Shown here one piece after another: positions 37,201 to 46,019 of a DNA stretch of 64,000 bases. The translations under genes were made by a program, and so were the position numbers. Within the stretch, counting starts at the first letter, position 1, and every line of letters begins with the position of its first letter. The notes under the pieces were generated by a model. The model saw only the letters and a list, made by a program, of their open reading frames with translations. It was not told where the DNA came from and did no database searches. The stretch is from Neoarius graeffei (Eukaryota > Chordata > Actinopteri > Siluriformes > Ariidae). The stretch covers positions 13,806,798-13,870,797 of the forward strand of contig NC_083596.1 of the NCBI RefSeq assembly GCF_027579695.1. Reading direction: 5' to 3'.

Positions 37201-39380
37201 TAATGAGCCATTCAGTTTCACTGTACCTTCCATGTGGACTTAGACCTGCATGGCTTAATCTTTGAGACAAGCATATGCTACTGGCAGGATCAACCAGATA
37301 ATTCCAGAGCTAATACATGCAAACGAGTGCTGACCCTCCGGGGATGTGTGCATTTATCAGACCCAAAACCCATCCAAAAAGGCTGATGTGTAATATAATA
37401 TGCCAATATGAACCACGATATAAGGTTAATAAAACCAAAAACGTAATTGAATAACACGTTAATTAAGAAATAAAGTAAGTTTTAAAATGACTTCAGTTCC
37501 CCTTTAATGTTCAGATCAAACATCGGAATGGGGGAAAATATGTTCTCAGTGATTTTGACTGTTGTCCGTTTGTACCAGATAGTCTAGCTTGAGCACTTGA
37601 GAAACTGCTGACCTCCTGGGATTTTTCCCACAAAACAGTCTCTGGAGTTTACACAGAATGGTGCAGGGAAAAAAAAAACCATCCAGTGAGCATCTCATCA
37701 ACGCTTTTTTGATGAGAGAGGTCAGAACAGAATGGCCAGATTGGTTTGAGATAGGAAGGACACAATAAATCAGATAACCACGCTTTACAACCGTGGTGAA
37801 AAGAAAAGCATCTCACAACACAATATTTTTCCTTGAGACAGAAAAAAGATCAGGTGACTTGTTTTCAGCCTTCAACCGCACAGTTTTGGTGAACCTGCAC
37901 ACACTGTAGCCTCAGATTCTTGTTTAGGGGTGTATGAGCAGAACCTAATGTGGACTTCTACTGTTGACGCCAGTCATCTAAGGGTTCATCATTTGTCACA
38001 CGTACACTCAAGCACAATGAAATTCCTCCTCTGCATTTAACCCATCTGAAGCAGTGAACATACACAAGTGAGCAATGAGCACCCACACATACCCAGAGCA
38101 GTGGGCAGCTATGCTACAGCACCCAGGGTAGGGTTGGGGGTTAGTTGCCTTGCTCAAGGGCACGCCAGCGATGATACAGAGAGACAGGAAAGTGCTGTTC
38201 ATTCACTCAACTCCCTTCACATTTTTCTTGCTGGTCCTGGAAATCAAACCAGCGACCCTTTGGGCCCAAGGCTACTTTTCTAACCTACTCTAATGTCTCA
38301 TGTGTTTATATTTAAGGCAGTTCTTATGCAGCAATACCATAAGTTGGCCTAGTGGTTAGCGTGTCTGCCTTTTGATCGGGAGATCGGGAGTTCTACTCAC
38401 GGTCGGGTTGTACCAAAGGCCATCATAAAAACGGTACCTACTGCTGTCTGGCAAGGCACACTGCAATACAGATGCAAGCAGGGAGTCAAATGCTTGTGGT
38501 TACCAGAGGATTAGCCCCCCCACTGTAACCCTAGCTATGTGAAAGGCTGAGGGCTACAGAAATGGAGATTGGCACCGCCGCACGGGAAGGACTTTGACTT
38601 TTTTGATTTGATTATGCAGCAATGGCTGCACAAGAACTGCCTTAAACTTAATGCTAGCAAAACGGAGGTTCTATTAGTAGGTACCAAAAGACAGGTTCTG
38701 AACTTTTCCAATTTCACTACTGATGTTGATGGTGTGTCTATAAGTCCTTCCCAAGTTATAAAAAACCTTGGAGTTCTCTTTGACTCCACCCTTACATTTG
38801 AACCCCATTGTAAACTCATTACTAAGAATGCTTTCTTTCACCTCCGTAATATTGCACGTCTCCGCCCTCTTCTCTTTGAAACTGATGCCAAAACGTTGGT
38901 CAATGCGTTTATCTTTTCTCGTCTTGACTACTGCAATTCTCTCTTTTATGGTCTCCCTGCCACATTGCTCAATCACCTGCAGCACATCCAAAACTCAGCA
39001 GCTAGAGTCCTCACACTCACCAAGCGCACTGCTCACATCACTCCTGTTTTACAGCAACTGCATTGGTTGCCAGTTATCTCTCGGATTAAATACAAAATCT
39101 TGCTTCTAACCTATAAAGCCCTTCATGGTTTCGCCCCTTCCTATCTCTGTGAGCTAATTCATTTGTACTGTCCCTCCCGCTCCCTCAGATCTTCTGTCTC
39201 TGGACTTTTGACTGTCCCACGTTTTAAACTGGCATCTATGGGTGGCAGATCATTCAGTGTTGCTGCTCCTAACCTTTGGAATTCACTACCACAATCGCTT
39301 CGTGACTGTTCCACTCTCTCTTCCTTCAAAGCTAACCTGAAAACTTTCCTCTTTACCTCACACTACTCTTCCGAGTGAGG

Positions 39381-39438
<58 letters not shown>

Positions 39439-41969
39439 CTCCTGTGTAAAGCGTCCTTGGATTTGTGAAAGGCGCTATATAAATTGAAATTATTATTATT
39501 AGTGATGCAGTGCAAAGCACGGCATCACTATTGTTCTTCTATGTGTTTCTTCTTCTTAAACTTATTCCTACGCAATTTCGATTCGTAATAACTCAATAAC
39601 CGTACATCGCACACAGACAAGCAATATATCAAAACGTGCGGCTCGATCGGACGCGCTATGCTATTACTTTGTTCATCAGAATGCGATTTTTCCGCGACGT
39701 AGTCGCGAAAAAATCGTCCAAAATTTCCCATTCATTTCTATGGAATTATTTGAAAAACTTTGCCGGCCCCAGAACTGTCTGGTGAAAAGTTGTGAAATTT
39801 TGCACACTGATTCTTGGCTGCCTCAAGGTTCTTCTCAGCAAGTTTCAAGTCACCACCTTAAACTCTCTAGCGCCACCAGCAGCTCAAATTCGCAGGTACA
39901 TTTCTGCTTGTAACTTTTGAACCGTTGGTCCGATTTTCAAAAACTTAGTATCACTGGAATCCTTGGGCCAAGACGAATCCAGCACACCCTCTAACAAAAT
40001 TTTCAACCTCGGAAAGTTTTCGCGCTATTTTGAATTTTGTGAAAAACAATTAAAATGCTTCTCCTCCCTCAATTTTGGACCAATTTCTCCCAAACTTGGT
40101 ACATGCCAACTTTGGACTAGGCTGCACAAGAGCCTCAACTGGTGTTTAGAATTTCATAGGCATTTGGCCATGGCAGCCAATCAAAATTGCCTTCACGGAC
40201 GCGCAACAGGAGGTGTGCTCATATCTCGGCCGCCCTTTGGCGTATCTTAATGAAACTTGGTGGCAGTATGCCGCACCCCACCAGAAAGGCCCACAAAAAA
40301 ATTGGGGCAAATTGGCCGCTAGGGGGCGCTATACCTAGGAAAAATGGGATTTTTTGGAAAAACTACACACATTTTCAGACATCCGCTGCTCTGGCATGCT
40401 TTCACCTAGAGGCATGGCTATGCGCACTGCATCACTCTCACAATTTTCCCCGGGGAATTGTCAACTCTAGTTATTATTATTATATGATTTTTATATTATC
40501 TGTCACTTCCATTAGAGAGATTGAGCCAAGCACATAAAGGTTTGTGCTAAAATACAGCATTTTAGTATTATTTCACATTTCACAACTTAAAAACTTGTTC
40601 ATTTTGTTCCAAGAGGTTGAAGGACTTGTTTCCAAAAATTAACAAATCCAGTGGACGTAAATGGACTTAGCAGGGTTTGGAAATAAGCCTTTTCCTTGTC
40701 AACCTCCTAAGCTTTCTACTGTATGTATGTTTACTCCTCTAGTACCACATCGGGAAAGCTTCCCTGACCGAGCAGCTGGTTGAGACTTGTCCTGCCATGG
40801 ATGACCTGGACTCAGCTCTGCAGTGCCTGGAGGTCAAGATGGAGACAGAGAGCAGTGCAGATGAGATGCTGGTACATTTAAACTACACCACTGCAATGGA
40901 TTTACGATATGAACATACATGAAACTGAGTATATTTAAAACCAATAAACCAAGAGTGTTAATCCAGTGCTAAATGAAATAAGCCTGATCAGTCTGCTGTG
41001 GTGTATTAAAGCCGCAGGCATAGAATAGCATGATGTTTGACTTCCTGTAACAACTTTTAATCTCTGCATGCAGTGATATGATAGCTGTAACAATGCAGTT
41101 TACTTAAAGGTAGCGTTTACAAGGCTATAGGACACAAACAGGACATATCTAAAACCTTTTATGATAACTAGAGTCTATGAATAAAGGCATCAGATGTCAT
41201 GAAGACCACTTTTCGCCAGTTTTATCAAATTAAAGCTGCTGTATGTAAGATTTTGGAATTTTCCTTTCCATAGTATGCAATTGGTAATTGAATTAACGTT
41301 TCATAACGTGGGTTGTGCTCCATCTCATGACTGTGTGTTGAGAGTCAACTCAATATACATTCAATTTGAATTCAAGACTGTGTTTCAAACAGCATACAGT
41401 GCACAAAGGAGTTTTGAAAGGAAACCAAGGTGTACCAAAATACTATTTTAGTACAGAAGTTGCTATGTGGTTTGGGGTTTTAACTCGTATATAAAATCGT
41501 CTGACGTATCATGAGAATATAAACGTTATAGTGCACATTAATGTGACTGTCACAGTTCCTGAGTGTTCAACAATAGTGCGAAACGTCTTCCTTTTAACAA
41601 GAGCTTGTTTTTAAGTTACCGTCACTCTGTCGGCTGTCACTGTGACTGCCTGATCCAGCAGCAGTGCTCGTGCATCATCAACCTGCCACAGTGAATCTGT
41701 ACTACCTTTTTTTTTTTTTTTTGCAAGCACATGAACAGCCCACAGCATACAGAATAAACTCGTCACCTAACATTAAATTGCTAGCTACAGTACTTGCTCT
41801 GGTTGGTTGTGCTGTGCCCTCACAGTGCACTGCTCAACACCAGATAACTATCGTTCACCAGCTTCCTGTCAAACTAGATAACAAATAAATGCTTTCCCTG
41901 TTCAACAACAACGAGGAAAAAAAATCCTCTTACTGATCATATTGGACTTTTTCTCTTCAGTGTTCATGT

Positions 41970-42009
<40 letters not shown>

Positions 42010-42519
42010 TCCTTCCTTCCTTCCCCTGATTGGATAAATACTCTTGCCTCTCACCATGTAGTGAGACTTCTTTCATGCCTAAAGGTTGGGTGTAATGACA
42101 GTTCATGCATCTGTGCTGGTTTGAGCACAAACTCAGATGCATCATAGTATATAGTACATTATTATACATACAGGACACTTTTTCAATGGAATAAAAACAT
42201 GTTCTATTCCCTTCTAGTGGGTTTCGTTCATTTGGTTTGATAGCATGCAGTATTATTAGCATATCGCTTATCCTCTGTGTGTTACGTCACTCTATGCAAT
42301 GCAGAACGAGCGTTGAATATGGTTTACGATATTGCATGGTTGTCAAGACATGACATCACACATCGGAGACGTAAAACTTCCACGCTAGCGAGTGAGCGAC
42401 TGTGACAATTTGTAAACAAACATGGCCGCCAGGTTTGCTTCGTTAAATACGGAAGATTTTGAGAGAATTTTGAAAGAAAAAGACGCGTTGAACACCTGAA
42501 AGGAATGTGTATGTATTGT

Positions 42520-42562
<43 letters not shown>

Positions 42563-45116
42563 TTGGCTGGCTTTTTTTTTTCCTGGTATATCAGATATAT
42601 GGGCGGCACGGTGGTGTAGTGGTTAGCACTGTCGCCTCACAGCAAGAAGGTCCGGGTTTGAGCCCCGTGGCCGGCGAGGGCCTTTCTGTGCGGAGTTTGC
42701 ATGTTCTCCCCGTGTCTGCGTGGGTTTCCTCCGGGTGCTCCGGTTTCCCCCACAGTCCAAAGACATGCAGGTTAGGTTAACTGGTGACTCTAAATTGACC
42801 GTAGGTGTGAATGTGAGTGTGAATGGTTGTCTGTGTCTATGTGTCAGCCCTGTGATGACCTGGCGACTTGTCCAGGGTGTACCCCGCCTCTCGCCCGTAG
42901 TCAGCTGGGATAGGCTCCAGCTTGCCTGCAACCCAGTAGAACAGGATAAAGCGGCTAGAGATAATGAGATGAGATACCACTTAGTGCTGTACTGCAATTT
43001 GGCCTAGTGGTTAGCGTGTCTGCCTCATGATCAGGAGATTGCGAGTTATATTCATGGTCAGGTCATACCAAAGACCTTCATAAAAATGGTACCTACTGCC
43101 GTCTGGCAAGGCACGCTGCAATACAGATGTGAGTGGGGAGTCAAACTCTTGTGGTTACCAGAGGACCAGCCACCCACTGTAACCCTAGCTATGTAAGAGG
43201 CTGAGGGCTATGGAGATCGGTGCTGTCCTATGCGCCACATGGTGTGGGAAGGGACTTTAACCACTCAATGCCAGCCAATATTATTTAATTATACAGTATT
43301 GTCCCCTAACTCAAAAAATCATATTGCAGCGTTAATATAACACCTGAGTTAAGTGACATAGGTGGTGTTAGGATACCTTATGAGCTGATTTGTGTTAGAA
43401 CATTATGACAACTGACTTTGTAGTCTACTCAGTGTGCTAATACTGATACTGACACTATTACAATATTCATTATGTAACGATCAAGTGTCATGGACAGGAA
43501 TGTTTTTTGTTTTTTTTTAATTAACAATACTTCCTGAGTTAAATGTCATGACATTTTTAATATAATGCTTGGACAGAGTTGTGAAAACCTTGTGCCAATC
43601 GGTTGTCATGTCAACTAAACACAGTCTTTATGTAGCCTTATGAACATGAACACTGCTCTTCAGTAAACTGTCCCCAGGAATGCTGCATGGCCAGCAAACA
43701 CACATGGCTTAGTTGAAAACCAATATCATTTCATACATGTCAACCTATACGGAATGTCCGTATTTTATACGGATTTGATTCAATAAACGTAGTATACGGG
43801 CGTACAAATAAAGTTAAACGGATTCTTTAAAAAAAACTTCAATATTTATTTAGAGCTATAATCAATTCCCATGATGATAAAAGAGCGCATAACATTTACA
43901 AATGTACTGTACACCACAGAAAGCACAAACAGCCAGTAAAGAGTCTTATGAAATCACGCGTTATCTTGTGGTAGCGAGACTTCGTTCCACTTTTGATCAT
44001 GCGCACACCGCATTGCGAGAATCCCGCCAACCGGGAAGTAACATTTTGTTTGAAAAGCGTATTTCCACCTGAGCGACTTTCACTAGCGACTGAAAAGATT
44101 CTGAATGGGCACTCCGGCAAGATCAACACAGACACTTGCTGTGACATGCAGCCTAGTGAGGTATTGGTGCAGAGCGCTAAAAAAGCTGTCATGGAGTACA
44201 ATTCAGAACATTAGAGTGACACTTTGTGTTTTTGTCAAACATTGGAGCTTTGTATTCATTCTGAAGGTTTATTGTTATTAATATTGAATAAAAAGTAACT
44301 TGGATATATCATTGTTAATTATCATTCAAATTTTAGGTTAATTATTTTAATTTGCATCTTATAAGGATTTTATAAGGGAAATACGGATTTTGGAGGTTGG
44401 TTATACAGGTTTGATTGACCAAAGGTTGACATGTATGTCATTTTGCAATATATACAATTTTTGTGTCAATGCAGGATACTATGACAGCGCCGGAGCTGCA
44501 TGACTATCTAAAGATTTTCAGGTGAGATAAAGCCATCAAACACATTTTCAAAAAAGGGGAACTCTGTATCAACCAAAACAATGGGTCATGGAGTAATTCT
44601 TTTAACAGTTATAAGCTTATTAATTATATAGTGATTATATGGGTGTTAATTATATCATTAATTATATTAATAATGGTGATCTACGGTATATACAATGTAA
44701 AATCTCATACATGGAATTAAAATATACATAATAGATATTTAAATGACAATAATTGCCTGGTTGTTGTTCAGTTATTTATCAGAAAGCATAATCAGTTACT
44801 ACTATTAATTATTCAGTAATTCCAGTAAAACAAATAGGAAAGGTGTGTTGTTATGGGTGAGACGAATTTAAGTCTGGACCAAGAGGCCAAGTCGTGGTAT
44901 CTTTTTTTAATCACATAAAATCAAGCTTTGTCTTTTATATCATATCATGCAGTGTTTATTTCTGTCTAGACCAAAGAAGCAGACGTTGAAGAAGTACAAA
45001 CAGTTCTGGTTCACCTTCAAGGACACGTCTATTTTGTACTATAAGAGTAAGGAGGAGAGCTGTAAAGAGCCAATACAGCAGATGAACCTTAAAGGTAACA
45101 GTGTTTGTGACTGTAG

Positions 45117-45151
<35 letters not shown>

Positions 45152-45988
45152 AATAAAGCCTGTTCCTTAGGGTGCGAGGTGGCTCCTGATGTGAGCGTAG
45201 CTGCCCAAAAGTTCTGTATCAAACTTCTGATTCCTGAACCAGACGGCATGACTGAGGTCTATCTGCGCTGTGACAACGTGAGTGTCCTTTACATTAATGC
45301 ATGAATGTATTACTCAAACCACAGAGAGATTCATTTCAGTGGGTTTTGTTCACTGATGCTTTGTCATGAGGAAGCGCAGATCACTTTGATCCATGGATCC
45401 ATGGTCATTGACAAGGAACACGCCATCCTAGGAATCCTCATATACCACAACAATTTGTCAGCAATTACATTTTTTAAAAATAAGTAAGTCACAACATACA
45501 TCTGTTATCACTGTTATCAGCTGGAAACAACTGGTCCCCCATCAGAATATTATTTATTTATTTATTTATTTATTTTTATTTTTATTTTTGGGGGGGGGGG
45601 GGGGGGGGGGACTGTTGCTGCTGCTGCTTGTCATGTTACCAGGAAACCAGAAAGCACAAAGTCGTCAGTCTTGAAGAAACTTCCTGACCGTTCCAAAGCA
45701 CTGATACTGGAGACTCCTTCCATAAATTTTAAATAAATAGGTCCTTACAGCAGCAAACTTCACTAGATGTTTTCTGTAAAGTAAATTCTGTAAAGCTGCT
45801 TTGCGACAATGTTTATTGTTAAAAGCGCTATACAAATAAACTTGACTTGACATGTTTTACTTTGTTAAATAACAGCATATTGTTTCATTTCTCATAGATG
45901 AATGGCTGGCTGGCTGGATGGATGGAAAGATGGATGGATGGCTAGATGGATGGATGGATAAATGGAAAGATAGATAGATGGCTAGATG

Positions 45989-46019
<31 letters not shown>

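Larger units (their letters stand above)
35402..37503. mobile_element. TTAA-flanked DNA transposon, non-autonomous
   Basis: Ends AGGAGAACTGAAG on the left and AGGGGAACTGAAG read from the right. TTAA flanks it at 35398-35401 and 37504-37507, and the host Tc1 continues across it, so the TTAA is a real target duplication. TTAA targets are used by piggyBac and Kolobok elements; no transposase is visible. It contains the MITE-like block at 35690-35930 and the LTR/rRNA chimera. Confidence 0.7.
35282..37830 (+). repeat. Tc1-type fragment (AAAGTGGCC family), plus strand, split by an insertion
   Basis: The left piece ends CAGGTCTGGAGCTTGAG and the right piece resumes TGTTCAGATCAAACATC. Joined, they follow the known order of this family with one TTAA in between. 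The right piece runs to about 37830. Confidence 0.65.
42160..43290 (+). mobile_element. Composite element with MAARF-type coding start, copy 3, split by SINEs
   Basis: ATG at 42421 opens [20 protein letters not shown], then DALNT and a stop. (TAA)n follows at 42521-42563, then TTGGCTGGC and one arm of the GTATATCAGATATAT palindrome. A V-SINE and the second SINE family interrupt it; the far end is at CCAGCCAATATTATTTA near 43288. Confidence 0.55.

Noticed and set aside
36649-37375. A functional rRNA gene
   Set aside because: Only about the first third of 18S is present, with small deletions, and a second piece is inverted. No ITS, 5.8S or 28S adjoins it.
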